Positions 35,554-46,917 are shown, counted from the first letter of the stretch. The stretch: DNA of 64,000 nt from Perognathus longimembris pacificus (GCF_023159225.1 NC_063176.1:5964963-6028962); one strand, 5' to 3'. The notes: generated from the letters alone by a model not told the origin. Numbers and translations: made by a program.

Positions 35554-35566
35554 TGTCCTATTCTTT

Positions 35567-35762
35567 CTTTGGCCAGTCCTGGGCCTTGGACTCCGGGCCT
35601 GAGCACTGTCCCTGGCTTCTTTTGGCTCAAGGTTAGCACTCTGCCGCTGGAGCCACAGCGCCACCTCTGGCCTTTTCTATATATGTGGTGCTGAGGAACT
35701 GAACCCAGGGCTTCATGTATATGAGGCAAGTACTCTTACCCCTAGGCCATATTCACAGCCCC
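35567..35762 (-). mobile_element. IDL-Geo SINE beside the twin-primed L1
   Basis: A complete dimer in reverse (GGCCAGTCCTGGGCC to TATTCACAGCCC), moderately diverged. Sequence left of the L1 (TCCTACATTTTG, 34108) resembles that right of this SINE (TCCTACAGTCTTG, 35766). The SINE may therefore be older, with the L1 inserted into its A-rich tail. Confidence 0.92.
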
Positions 35763-36788
35763 TAGTCCTACAGTCTTGATGAATCCTAATTATGTCAAGA
35801 GTTCACTCAGTGTTCAATTCGGAGGTGTCAACATTCCAATCATAGTGAAGAAACTATTGGGCATTTCAAATTCTTTCTAAGTCTTCCTTGATGTATAATG
35901 ATTCTTTCATTTTGGTAATTTAATGGAAAAGGTGAAATAAATACAAAGATAGGTTTCATGAAGTTTACTTAGAAAAAATAGGTGCAGACACTGGCATTAT
36001 AATAAGGATAAAAATGAAAAAGACCAGCATACTCTTAAGAGATATTTGAGAGGTTTACAAGTAGACTGGCTCAACAGAGAGGCAAAGTTGGCTTTTAAAT
36101 TGTGTGATGGCTATTTCCATACTGCTCTGACGGGCCAGGTGGATTTTCATTACTACAGTACAGAGCCAGAGGGGCTCTTAGCCACACAGCTCATGAAATG
36201 AGCAAATACATATTATATCAAGAAAATGATAAACGAATAAGTGGATGCACACAAAGGCCATAAACAAATCTCCACTGAGAGTATTATTTTATTATTCAGA
36301 GACTTGAGGAAAACCTGCAATTGTTTAATCACATATTGTCATAATGGCTAATTACACAGAGTGAGACAGCTGATTTGCTAAACCTGGAGTGTTCCATGGA
36401 CAAAAATTGATGGCACTTGATCAAAATCCATACACTGTGAGTGAAAGTTAAGGATAGAGTATAAGTCAGGTTAAAAGACACTCAACATTTTAAAGGATAC
36501 CACAGGACACTTTCCTGCTTTAAAGAAGGTCTGCTGTTGAATTTTGAGGTGAGTTGGCTTTCGGGTAACCACGGAAAGCATCACTTCACTCAGAAGCAGG
36601 TGATTTCCTGTGGTGAAGAATGAAGGGTGAAATGGAGAATTCTTAAGGATTTCTTCAAGATGCTTTCTGTTGGGAAGAAAAAATCATCTTAGGACAGGCA
36701 TTTAACCCAGTGTGTTGAGTGGACTTCTGTGCAAATGTATTTCTCAGTGTGATTGGGAAGGAACATCAAAAAGTCTTTGCGTTTTCTG
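35763..36788. other. Single-copy DNA with a candidate conserved element
   Basis: It is repeat-free. The part 36220-36450 contains TGGCTAATTACACAGAG, CATATTGTCATAATGG and CTGATTTGC, words typical of developmental enhancers. This is a judgement from composition only. Confidence 0.35.
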
Positions 36789-36800
36789 CCTATTTATCTA

Positions 36801-36836
<36 letters not shown>

Positions 36837-36858
36837 ATCTATCATCAATCTATCATCT
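36789..36858. repeat. (TATC)n microsatellite
   Basis: About ten perfect TATC units at 36800-36836 are followed by degenerate ATCATC units. The open frames over it (Tyr-Leu-Ser-Ile repeats) are artefacts. Confidence 0.97.
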
Positions 36859-37429
36859 GGTTATCATCATGTAGCTATCCAGTTTGCTTCCTACTTATCC
36901 ATCTTATCTTTTTTACCTTGCTTGTATGTAATGTACAAAAGTTCATTCTCGGTTCCTAAGTGTCAGAAAAAGTATCTTGGTTAAATTCTAATGACAGCCA
37001 TTGACATTCAGTACTTTTGCATGGATATCCACTGTGTATTGATTGCTATTTGAATACAAAAATCATGAAGAAATTTCCCGGTTTTCAGAGGGATGTCTCT
37101 AAGTTGTGAGGTTGTGTTTGTATTTCTCCATTGTTCAAATTACCCAAAACACAGCATAAATTAGTAAGAATTCATTTGGGCCCATAGTTCCAAACAGCTT
37201 CATTACTTTTAGTACAGAAACCTCATGTCAGGATGAAAGGTAGAGGGTCCCATCAAAGGTGAGCAGTATCCACAAGTCCACCACGCGTACACTTTTTTCT
37301 ACTTGAAATATCAATATTGAAATTGAAATTAAGGTGAGGTCTGGCTAATTAATTAGAGATATCCTCTCATCCATCTGCAATCCTCAGATCTCGGCCTCTT
37401 GAGTACCTAACACCAGTGCTCCAGTTCCA
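36859..37429. other. Single-copy DNA
   Basis: Nothing recognised, except a weak B1-like fragment around 37375-37420 (CTCAGATCTCGGCCTC). Confidence 0.4.
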
Positions 37430-37560
37430 TATTTGTGTGTGTGCATGCGTGCGCACACTCAGGATTAGCACTCTATTACTTGAGGCACAGCTCCACTTTC
37501 AGTTCTTTTGGTATTTAATTTCAGATAAGAGTCTCAAGGACTTTTCTTCCACTTCTCACT
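37430..37560 (-). mobile_element. B1/Geo-type SINE fragment with (GT) patch
   Basis: GTGTGTGTGCATGCGTGCG is followed by ATTAGCACTCTATTACTTGAGG, CAGCTCCACTTTCAG and CAGATAAGAGTCTCAAGG, the middle of the dimer in reverse. Confidence 0.7.
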
Positions 37561-38037
37561 GTAAACATCATCTTCACCTTCAAATTATCTCAAAAATCTC
37601 AAGGCATGGACCAAATGCAGATAGATTCTTTTTCCAGAATTCATCATAAATGGCTTGTAGCCCAATTCTCCTAGAGTCTTCACTCTCATTTGAAAGCTCA
37701 GGAACAAAGGCATATTGTCCACATTGCCATCAGCATCCTGGTCTTCGGAGCAACTACCACAATCACCCACTGAACTGTACTTACAGCATTCCTGGGCTAT
37801 CTTAGTCCATATAGGAAAATTTGCCAAATCCTTCCCCAAACTAGTGTTTCTGAGTATCATGTCCAACTGAAGTCATAGCAATCTCTCTACTCTCCCTGCT
37901 GACTTTCTGAACAAGTCAGTTTTATATTATTGACAAAATGCCTAAGCAAACAACTTAAGGAAAATTTATTTTGGCTCTTGGCTTCACAAGTTTCAACCCA
38001 TCGTCAAGTGGATCCACTGACTTATTTGTGGCAAAGC
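37561..38037. other. Unrecognised sequence with one open frame
   Basis: A 93-codon minus frame (37585-37866) contains acidic and cysteine residues (CCKYSSVGDCGSCSEDQDAD). I know no family with this pattern. Without splice sites, a poly-A tail or homologs I cannot call it a gene. Confidence 0.3.
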
Positions 38038-38512
38038 ATAAATATGATAGACAGGGCTGGGAATATGTCCTAGTTGCAAGAGTGCTTGCCTCATATACTT
38101 GAAGCCCTGGGTTCGATTCCTCAGCACCACATATATAGAAAATGGCCAGAGGGCTGGGGATATAGCCTAGTGGCAAGAGTGCCTGCCTCGGATACACGAG
38201 GCCCTAGGTTCGATTCCCCAGCACCACATATACAGAAAACGGCCAGAAGCGGCGCTGTGGCTCAAGTGGCAGAGTGCTAGCCTTGAGCGGGAAGAAGCCA
38301 GGGACAGTGCTCAGGCCCTGAGTCCAAGGCCCAGGACTGGCCAAAAAAAAAAAAAAAAAAAAGAAAGAAAAAAGAAAATGGCCAGAAGTGGCACTGTGGC
38401 TCAAGTGGCAGAGTGCTAGCCTTGAGCAAAAAGAAGCCAGGGACAGTGCTCAGGCCCTGAGTCCAAGGCACAGGACTGGCAAAGTAAACAAAACAAAATA
38501 AATATGATAGAC
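38038..38512 (+). mobile_element. Older IDL-Geo SINE, interrupted by a younger copy
   Basis: The host element consists of 38053-38150 and 38387-38497 and is flanked by a perfect 15-base duplication, ATAAATATGATAGAC (38038-38052 and 38498-38512). Removing the inner insertion restores a normal dimer joined at GGCCAGA-AGTGG. It is slightly diverged (GGGAATATGTCCTAGTTGC). Confidence 0.97.
38151..38372 (+). mobile_element. Young IDL-Geo SINE nested in an older copy
   Basis: The sequence is almost identical to the copy at 14159-14365, including CCTCGGATACACGAGGCCC, AGCGGCGCTG and GAGCGGGAAG. It is flanked by AGAAAATGGCCAGA at 38137-38150 and 38373-38386, which is host SINE sequence duplicated on insertion. 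The A tail is pure for about 20 bases. Confidence 0.98.
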
Positions 38513-40079
38513 GAAGTGAAAAATGATACAAATCATAGGAGCCAGGAAGCAGAGAGAGACCGAGGAAAGATATTCTGGAGACAAGATCTACTACTCAATG
38601 GCACCTGCGCAGTGGCCCATTTCACCAAACTAGTCATGAATTTGCCATAGTCCATTCATTTATGAGCTCACAACCAATGGGCTAAACCACTGAGGAAGTT
38701 AGCACACGCATATTCCAATCACTTCTTGTTTTGCTCAGAGATCCTCTATTAAGAAAGTGGAGTGTAGCCAATTGGGGATCAAGCTGTCAACACACGAGCC
38801 TTTCCGGAGAATAGTTCATCCTAACCGCAAGAGAAGTATACATGAAAAGAAGGTGCAATGAACACATTTAAATTTAATTTGCTTTTCTCGTTTGGAGGAA
38901 AATCCAGAAAATATTTCCATGTGTTTGATTTAAAAAAAGAAAATGACTTTGAAGCTGAAAACTTGTTTTGAATGAAGTTGTGCTTGTTTGAGTCCACTGG
39001 ACGACAAAATTGATTCACATGAATTTGAAATGTTTGTTAGGAGTCACTTAACAAGCTTTTGGGCCAATGGAGTGAGGGCAATAATTGCACATTGGGAGTC
39101 TTTCTGCTACATCCATATATCCTCAGCGGATGTCAGAATTCCAGTGTAGGATGTTGCAGCTGCATAGACAGGCCAGACACATGCATATCATCTGAATAGC
39201 AGCATCAGCGTGAATCAAGGGAATGGGAAATACCTCTTATAACTTCTTCCACAGATCCGCACCTATCCGTGCTTTGTGAGCTCTTTTCTAATTCCATACT
39301 AGACATAAGCTCACAGTTTTTTTGCTATGATACTGTTCTCAACTGAAGAAATTGATCTTCCATATGCAACTGCCAAAATAGTTATTATATTTAATCCAGT
39401 TAAAAATAACCATTTTTTGGGGGGGAGGGATGGAACAAACCTTTAACTTAACCCTTATTAGTAGTAAGAAGTGAGTGATGATTATGTAGAGGAACATGTA
39501 GTGTAGCTCTATAAAGTCTTCCTTAGGTAACTTCAAATTTGCATAGATATGAAAAAGACAATTAATTACAGGTGTCTCCAACGGCTCCAGTGAATGAAAA
39601 TTACTATAATCTCTCCCTACGTCCTTCCAGCCTGTCTCAGACAGAGTGTTTTATCAGAAGCAGTATGGTGGTAAAAACATAAAGGAGAAAGTACTACTCT
39701 CATCTCTGTACTCTGCTGCAAGGGAGTCCAAACAGGAAGTTTATAAAGCACTATACCCCAGGCCAGACCTCTGAATGTTAGTGTGTCCCAATGCAACATC
39801 GTTTCTATTTTTGGATATGAAATAATTTCAAGTCAGAAATGACTTTATTTTTCTGACTATTCCTCAGCTTTATTCCACTTCCGTATCAAGGCTATCATAA
39901 CTTTGTGTGCCACATCTGTTCGATTGTTTCCAAAATCACGGAGGAATATGTTCTACTTTCATTTTATTCCAAAATCATCATCAGTTAAATGCCTATTCAA
40001 ATGTTTTGAGTCCAAATGTGACTCTTTTCCAAGAAAAAGATGAAGAAAACAAACTCAGACTTAACTGGGGACAAAACTA
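38513..40079. other. Single-copy DNA
   Basis: It has no recurring repeat and short open frames without known domains. A T/G-run (TTTTTTGGGGGGG) lies at about 39414-39426. Confidence 0.45.
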
Positions 40080-40160
40080 CTTGCCTAGCCAGTGTGAGGC
40101 CCTGAGTTCAATCAATCCTTAGCGCTGCCAAAACAAAACCACAAAACAAAACAACAAAAA
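40080..40160 (+). mobile_element. ID-like monomer fragment
   Basis: CTTGCCTAGCCAGTGTGAGGCCCTGAGTTCAATC and CTTAGCGCTGCC are the 3' half of an ID-type tRNA-derived unit, followed by an AAAAC-rich tail. Confidence 0.65.
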
Positions 40161-40679
40161 TGGATTGAAGAAGCCTAGTATCAAATTCTCAGATACATGT
40201 TTATCTCTTTTGAATATAAGAATCTGAAAGAACTATTTTGTTTCAGAGTGGTGCTTATGACACTATTCCCATGGCTTCTTTTGAATAACTAACATTCTGG
40301 ATAATGAATAGATCAGAAGGACAAGATGTTTGTAGAATGTAAATTTCAATTTGGTTTCAGTGCAAAGATGAACATGTTTGGTGCTATACCAGGATTGAAT
40401 TGATCAAGTAAAACATTGACAGTGCCTGTAGGAATCAGAAAAATGAAAGTGATAAAGACAGGCAAGATCTTTCTTTGGTGTCTTCATAATATAAAATATA
40501 TACCGAATCATTGGTTTGGCTTTGTACTGGACAAATGATAGAATTAAACTTAGGAGACATTTTAGATGAGAAGAGAAAAAGTTTGCATTTTGTCCCCACA
40601 GGATTAAAAAAGGAAGTTAAGTGTAGAGAAGAGTCAACCTCTGCGTGTCCATGACAGAGAGGTGATTTCAAGTCAACAT

Positions 40680-40897
40680 AGTTGTGAGGCTTCACCTAAG
40701 GCATTGGGCAGCACTGTTCCTGAGCTTCTTCCTTCAAGTTTAGCACTCTACCACCTGGAACCACAGTGCCCCTTATGGTTTTTTGGGTTCATTGCAGATA
40801 AAAGTCTCACAGACTTTCCTGCCAGTTTGGCATCAAACCACCATCCTTAGATCTCAGATGCCTGTGTAACTAGGATTACAGAACCCCCAGCAACCAG
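40680..40897 (-). mobile_element. B1/Geo-type dimeric SINE
   Basis: GTGAGGCTTCACCTAAGGC is degraded at the tail side. GTTTAGCACTCTACCACC, GATAAAAGTCTCACAGAC, CTGCCAGTTTGGC and AACTAGGATTACAG follow in dimer order, reversed. Confidence 0.8.
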
Positions 40898-42071
40898 CGA
40901 CTTTTTGTATACTTTTAAACAGCATAGTTCCCTTTAATAATGTCACAAAAGAAGAGCAAAAAGGAATAAAAAATGGGAGCAAGACAGGAAAGAGAGAAAA
41001 GGACAACTATATATATTTTCCAAACAATGTACCCAGGGATAAGGTGTAATTGTGTATCTGAATTAAAGATGGATGGCCTGTCTTGCAGCACACCATGGAC
41101 TTTTCAGTCTTTCTCCAGACGGAAGAGTAAGGTTGAAGCCAGATCCAAGGGCTGGGATATCTCAGATGCGTTTATAAACCTCTCTCTTAGCATTTGTCAT
41201 GGGAGCTACTGAGTTAGGCAGGACCTGAAATGTGCTAAATGTTTTGAGTATGAAGTACAATCTCAAGAGACAGATATAGATTAGGAGGTTCTCAATTTTA
41301 AACTTGTTTGTGGAACATTCCTTAAGATTCCATCTAATCCATCCTAATACCAGAGTCTTGTGATGATTATAAAAGAGTATACATACACTGGCAGATTAAA
41401 ATCCTAACTAGAAACTGATTTATGTAAATGGGGCAAGGGAAGGGGCTAGTAACAATCACTGAGAAACTTTTAATCTTTCGTTTTGTACCTGCTACCTTCG
41501 ACATCATCACCTCAGTCATACACACCAACAGACATATCTTATATGCACATTATGTTACAGTAATGTTTATGAATATGCCTAGAATGTTCATATTTCCTAC
41601 TCTCATTTTATAGATGGTAAAACTGGAACTCAAGATTGATACAAAAGTCTGTCTTTATTTGTGAAAGGTATGGATGATATTCCTTAAATTATTCAGGATT
41701 CTGAAGTTGGACTTTCGCCAACTTCAATGTTGCATTTTTAAGAACAATGTTACTGAAACCGAATGATGTAGGAAGATGAGCAAGGCACACAAATGCAGCA
41801 CAATGTTATTTAGTCTGTTGTTTTTGCATCAGGGAGTAAGTTAGATTAGTTATTCAACTTTAACATATATTTGGAAGAGTGTATGTGCAAGTGGGTTACT
41901 AGCTGCTAGAATTTGTACAATTGTAGTAGTAATTAATATCCTGAATTTCTACACCAGGAGTCAAATATTTCAAGGAAGGAACGAAAGAAACAAGGAAGAA
42001 AGGAGAGGAGAAAAGAAGGGGTACAGGAGGAAAAACAGAAGGGAACAAAAAGAGGCAAGGAAAGGAGAATT
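40898..42071. other. Single-copy DNA ending in a purine-rich tract
   Basis: 41970-42068 is about 100 bases of almost pure A/G on the plus strand (degenerate GGAA/GAAA). Nothing else was recognised. Confidence 0.5.
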
Positions 42072-42925
42072 TTTCAAGTATATGAAAAATACTTATCATC
42101 AATCCTCTGACAAACAGCCATAAAAACTGCAGTATTATCCCACTTAGAATGGCCCAAAAGAGAAGGAAAACATCACAAATATTGTGGAGGATGTGGAGAA
42201 AAGAGAAGGTGTATACACTGTTGACAGAAATCTGAACTGGTACACCCATTACAGAAATCATGGTAGTAATTCCTCAAAACAAAATAAAACTGCTATGTGA
42301 ACTTACTATTGCATTACTAAGTAGATACTGAAATGAAATGAAATGATCATATCATCTGAAAAGATACCCACACTTCTACATGTATTATGGTGCTATTCAC
42401 AATCATCAACTGAATTTTTCCTCTGTAGGCCAATGAATAAATATATTCTATACATATACAATGGAGTATTATTCAGCCAAAAATAATACAACTTCATCTT
42501 TTTTTGTAGAAACACAAATAGAACTTGAGAATATTAAATTGTGAGAATCCAAAAGACAAATTACCACACATTTTCATTTATCTGTGAAAGACAAAATAGT
42601 TAATCTGCACAATTATAAAAGGGTATATCTAGAAGACAGAATGTATAGAGTTTGGGAATAAGATTAGAAAGAGGCTGGAGAAAAGGTACCATAATCTAGG
42701 TGGAGAGAACTGGTTCTGCAGAACATTGTAGATTAATTCTACAATCAATTATTTTATATTTCAAAATAACTAAGGAAAAAGAATCCAAGTAATTGAAATA
42801 CATAAAAATATTTTGAGGGTATACAAATGTTAATCTACAATGTGATAATTATACAATCTATGTACCCATTGAATAACACTGTGCACCATAAATATACAAA
42901 AATGTTACATCAATTAAAAAGTCTT
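42072..42925 (+). mobile_element. Ancient L1 3' end (L1MA-like)
   Basis: It includes ACTTAGAATGGCCCAAAAG, ATTGTGGAGGATGTGGAG, the ORF2-derived ATACAATGGAGTATTATTCAGCC, and the 3' end GCACCATAAATATACAAAAATG before TCAATTAAAAAG. These phrases belong to pre-rodent mammalian L1 subfamilies rather than the young local L1. The reading frame is fully decayed. Confidence 0.8.
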
Positions 42926-44158
42926 TGTTTATGCTATTTATTTGTGCATCAACTAGCACTAAAATCGTTAAGGTATTTAATATATAAACATATTAGCATG
43001 TGCTAATGTGTATCAAAATAGTTGACAAATGAATATACAGTTAAATTGATTAAAATGATCCAATAAAAATGTATCCATCCTTAACTTTGTTTCAATGTTG
43101 CTAGAGTACTATTGAAATTGACATGGTGTGGCTTTTAATATTTGAATGTAGCCCTCTCAATCCCATATTAAACCATAGCCTTTAATTGCAAATTTGAAAT
43201 CTTACTTTGGGCTGTTTATTAGCAATAGGATATGTGTCATTGTACCATCTAAATTTTCAGAGTGATCATTGAATGTAGAATTTGTAAGATTCTCTTGTTA
43301 TTCCCGTGAGCCCTGAAACATGGAGAATGGACAACACAGCTTGTGCCAGAAAACTGCGTGTCTGCATTATTTTTCATCAAAGATGAGTGGGAATTTGTAC
43401 CAATCACATATGTGCATGCACACACATCCAAAGATAATAAGCCCATAAAACATCACCAAATCAAAAGTAGCAAAATGAAGTGACATTTAGATTGTGAAGT
43501 CTTAATTTAGGTACCACAATGATTAGTGTCTGAATATCATAATAACTGATAAATAGGCTACGTGTTAGACATTTCATTTCTTTTTAATCAAAACTCCTAG
43601 TCTGCTAAATTAATCACCCCCTTGGGGTACAGTAGCAGATTTCTAATTTAGTCATAGAACATTAATAATGAAAGGTTCTGGGTGCATTTCTTTATTTATG
43701 TTCTTTTTATTTAATTATCTTGGAGGTTTAAAGAGATAGTGCAGGAAGGGGTGTGTTACCTTGACAGATGCAGCAACACAGATAAATAGATAATGCTTCC
43801 TATCGGATTTAACACTAATAAGACTCTCCGGAATCTGTTGTCTAAATTCTCTCCCCATGTGAAACCCCTTCAGCTAGCCAAAATGCTCTTACTACTTACT
43901 TAATCAAGGTCTGCCTAGGCAATTCCTAAATTTGCTATGTATCAACTGTGCCCCAGGTGCTGGAGGAAAAATGCTCAAAAGCGAGAGAAAGGTCAAGGGA
44001 TAAAATTAATAAATATCCAGTTTAACTAGAATGTTTCATTTATGAATCAAAAACTAGATTCTATTTTTATTTAAGAAATGTAGGTTTTGGAAAATAAATA
44101 ATTAGATAAAATGAATATTTTTGATAGGTGAACAAGAGCCAAAGAACATTGTGTGTAT
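42926..44158. other. AT-rich single-copy DNA
   Basis: Nothing recognised. Confidence 0.45.
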
Positions 44159-44290
44159 ATGTGTTTGTGTGTGTGTTTAATTGAGGATAAGAGTCTCACA
44201 ATCTTTCCTGCCCCAGCTGTCTTTGAACTGCAGTTTTTAGATCTCAGCCTCAGTAACTAATATTACAGGTGTAAGGGTGAACACCCAATC
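44159..44290 (-). mobile_element. B1-like left monomer with (GT) patch at the linker
   Basis: TGTGTTTGTGTGTGTG is followed directly by TTTAATTGAGGATAAGAGTCTCACAATC, CTGCCCCAGCTGTCTTTGAACTG and ATTACAGGTGTAAGGG. Only the B1-like half survives, and GT sequence lies at the linker, as at 19902. Confidence 0.75.
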
Positions 44291-44337
44291 ATAAAGAACA
44301 GTTGTTCAAGTTTGAATTCTGATTCTACTTCAGTGGA

Positions 44338-44525
44338 GATACAACGGGTAAAAGGTGAATCAACATAACAGCAGTACACCTTGGAGGGGATTGGAGAGGG
44401 GGAAAGGTGGGAGAAAAAGGAGGGAGGAGGTAACAAGTTTGATAAGAAATGTACTCTCTGCCTTATATATGGAACTGTAACCCCTCTGTACATCACTTTG
44501 ACCATAAGTTAATTAGTTAATTTTA
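44338..44525 (+). mobile_element. L1 3' UTR end
   Basis: GAATCAACATAACAGCAGTAC, then GGGGAAAGGTGGGAG, AAGAAATGTACTCTCTGCC and CCCCTCTGTACATCACTTTGACC. It is the same tail as the other local L1 copies. Confidence 0.87.
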
Positions 44526-44619
44526 AAAAGAGTACATAGCAATGAGATGTAAAATGTAAAAGAGTATGGATATAGAACAGCTATATATAATTTATCCAAA
44601 TATAAATCTTATCTATCTA

Positions 44620-44840
44620 ATTACCTAGCTACTTAGGCTGAAATCTGAGGATCATAGTTATATGCAACCTTGGCAAGAAAGACCATGAGATTCTTATCTC
44701 CAATAAACTTTTCAATAAAAGCCAGGAATGGAGTTGTGGCTCAAGCATTAAAGTAGTATACTTGAGTAAAAATCTCAGAGACAGTGCTCGGGCCCTGATT
44801 TCAAGCCCTAGGATAGGCATGGGAGAAAAAAAAAAAAAGG
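44620..44840 (+). mobile_element. B1/Geo-type dimeric SINE, sense, diverged
   Basis: CTAGCTACTTAGGCTGAAATCTGAGG (B1-like), ACCATGAGATTCTTATCTCC, AGCCAGGAATGGAGTTGTGGC and GGGCCCTGATTTCAAGCCC, then a 13-base A tail. Confidence 0.82.
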
Positions 44841-45000
44841 TATTCATTGAACACACATACACACTCACAAACACACACATTTTAAATAGGAGATTTATCA
44901 ACTTTCTGATACTGCATGTGGCCTTATGATTCCACTTCAGTATCATCAGGGCATTGTTTCATGACCTCACTACACCAGAATCTGCAGATAATCAAGCAGT

Positions 45001-45265
45001 AATATAGCATGGTTTTGTTTTTTTTTCTTGTTGGATATGGGGCTTGAATTCAGGGCCTGGGCGCTGTCCCTGAGGTTTGCAGTGCAAGGCTAGCGTACTG
45101 CCACTTTGAGCCACAGTGCCACTTCCTGTTTTCTGGTGGTTAATTGAAGATAAAAGTCTCATGGACTTTCCTGCCATGGCTGGCTTGAAACCGTCACACT
45201 CAGATCTCACCTCCTGAGTAGCTATGGTTATTGGCATGAGTCACCAGTACCTGACAATATAGCAT
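45001..45265 (-). mobile_element. B1/Geo-type dimeric SINE with 10-base target duplication
   Basis: The element is 45011-45255. AATATAGCAT occurs at 45001-45010 and 45256-45265. The order is complete in reverse: GGGGCTTGAATTCAGGGCC, GTGCAAGGCTAGCGTACTG, GGTTAATTGAAGATAAAAGTC, GCTGGCTTGAAACC, CTCCTGAGTAGCTATGG. Confidence 0.92.
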
Positions 45266-46595
45266 TCTTGTTCCATAAAACCTATGAAAATCCCCTGTAT
45301 TTTTAATGTCTTCTATACATATACATATGTAAAGTATTACAGTTTACTTTTTAGAAGGCATACGCAAGAAAATGGCTGTACATATTCAGTACTGAAGTAA
45401 TTTTTACCGATTACAAGATCCACATTTGCTTGAGGCCAAATCCATAGATATAAAGAGCCAACATGTATTTTCTTCCTAATACCAGCCAAAGATATTCTTA
45501 AGGTATTTGCCTTCTCCTACAAAGGATGGATATGGTAGAAAGCTGCCTTCTCCAGAGTTGCGCACCCTGCAATTTCCATCTACCTACCATGATTGCTCTT
45601 AAAACTATACAGAAGGGAGGTTGTGTTCAGTTTCTAGAATGAGAGTATCTGGCTAACAATGACTTAGTTATGTCACTTTGGATTCTGGAGTAGTTATATA
45701 GCACTTGAAAGGTATCAAAGTGTGGCTGACATTCCCATGGTTTTCTTTTCTTTTCATACAGACACCAAAGATAACGGTGTTCTTGCATGATATAAAGGAT
45801 GCTAAGCAGTAAAGAACAGCTCAGAATTCTTTTCACAAGTGGTTATCAGGAAGAAAAATGGTTTCAATAAGTGCTTTGCAAGAAGAGAATTTGGATTCCA
45901 AGGTTATCATTTAAAAGAGAGAAAGCATAAATTTTCCATCAGAAAAATAACTACTGCTGTCTGATTTGATCTTTGCCTTCCACAATTATTTCAACATAAA
46001 CTTTGCTTATGTAACAAATGACTTTCAAATTTCTAAAATCTATCCACAGAAGCATAGACATGATTAGCTCAACAGATACATTATTTTATTACAGAAAATA
46101 ATAACACTGTATCATGCTCATGCTCATTAGTATAAAGATTGTATGATCAACAACTAGTTAAAAAGATGAAGCTGAACTCAAATTTATGTTACTCTATGAC
46201 AACACAATATCAAAATTTAAATACATTTTAGGCTAAATACTTTATTTTCTAAGAAAAAGAACACAACATGTTTGTAAACATTGGATTATAGTTCTTGATG
46301 AACTGAATCTCATTATAAGTATACATATATAAATATGTGGTCATATTAATAATTATCACTAATTTTCCTAATTAAGCTCACCAATAAATGAAGTTTTTCC
46401 AAACCCCTCTATAGTAAATTATTTTGCATATTTTTGTTAATGTAATAGGAAGAGAAGAAAAAGAGACTAGGAATTTTCCTTATAGTCAGATAATCTAATC
46501 ATTTTGCCACACAACCATACAATAAAAGTAATTAAAAATAAATCACTAAAGCTATAATTTAGTTGATTTGTACATACCAGGAAAATGTATAAATT
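45266..46595. other. AT-rich single-copy DNA
   Basis: Nothing recognised. Confidence 0.45.
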
Positions 46596-46826
46596 CAAAA
46601 ACAACTTTTTTTTTTTTTTTTGCCAGTCCTGGGCCTTGGAACTCAGGGCCTGAGCACTGTCCCTGGCTTCTTTTTGCTCAAGGCTAGCACTCTGCCACTT
46701 GAGCCACAGCGCCGCTTCTGGCCGTTTTCTGTATATGTGGTGCTGGGGAATCGAACCTAGGGCCTCGTGTATCCGAGGCAGGCACTCTTGCCACTAGGCT
46801 ATATCCCCAGCCCAAAAACAACTTTT
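46596..46826 (-). mobile_element. Young IDL-Geo SINE with 14-base target duplication
   Basis: The element is about 46610-46812, with CAAAAACAACTTTT at 46596-46609 and 46813-46826. It carries the young left-monomer marker (CCTCGTGTATCCGAGGC on this strand) and GCCGCTTCTGGCCG, but GAGCAAAAAG in place of GAGCGGGAAG. It therefore looks intermediate between the common and the young type. Confidence 0.96.
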
Positions 46827-46917
46827 GATGATGCTGTGAAATATATGCTAAAACGAAGCAGCAATCAACTAAAACTTCTAGAAAACAAGTTCCTAACATG
46901 TAAGAAACATTCCTTTC

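Larger units (their letters stand above)
34117..35566 (-). mobile_element. Twin-primed (internally inverted) L1 with 13-base target duplication
   Basis: TGTCCTATTCTTT occurs at 34117-34129 and 35554-35566 and bounds the insertion. From the left, the L1 3' end lies on the minus strand (T-run, 3' UTR, ORF2 C-terminus; 34130-34884). It joins at about 34885 to the preceding ORF2 segment lying on the plus strand (34885-35553). The two pieces meet at the same point of the L1 sequence: the plus piece ends ..CACAACAATG and the minus piece begins ..AATGTTCATCGCAG. Nothing is lost and AATGT is shared with the target. This is the signature of twin priming. Confidence 0.93.

Noticed and set aside
39585..39800. 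Possible LTR fragment
   Set aside because: The composition is mixed but there is no matching second LTR, primer-binding site or recurring copy in the window.
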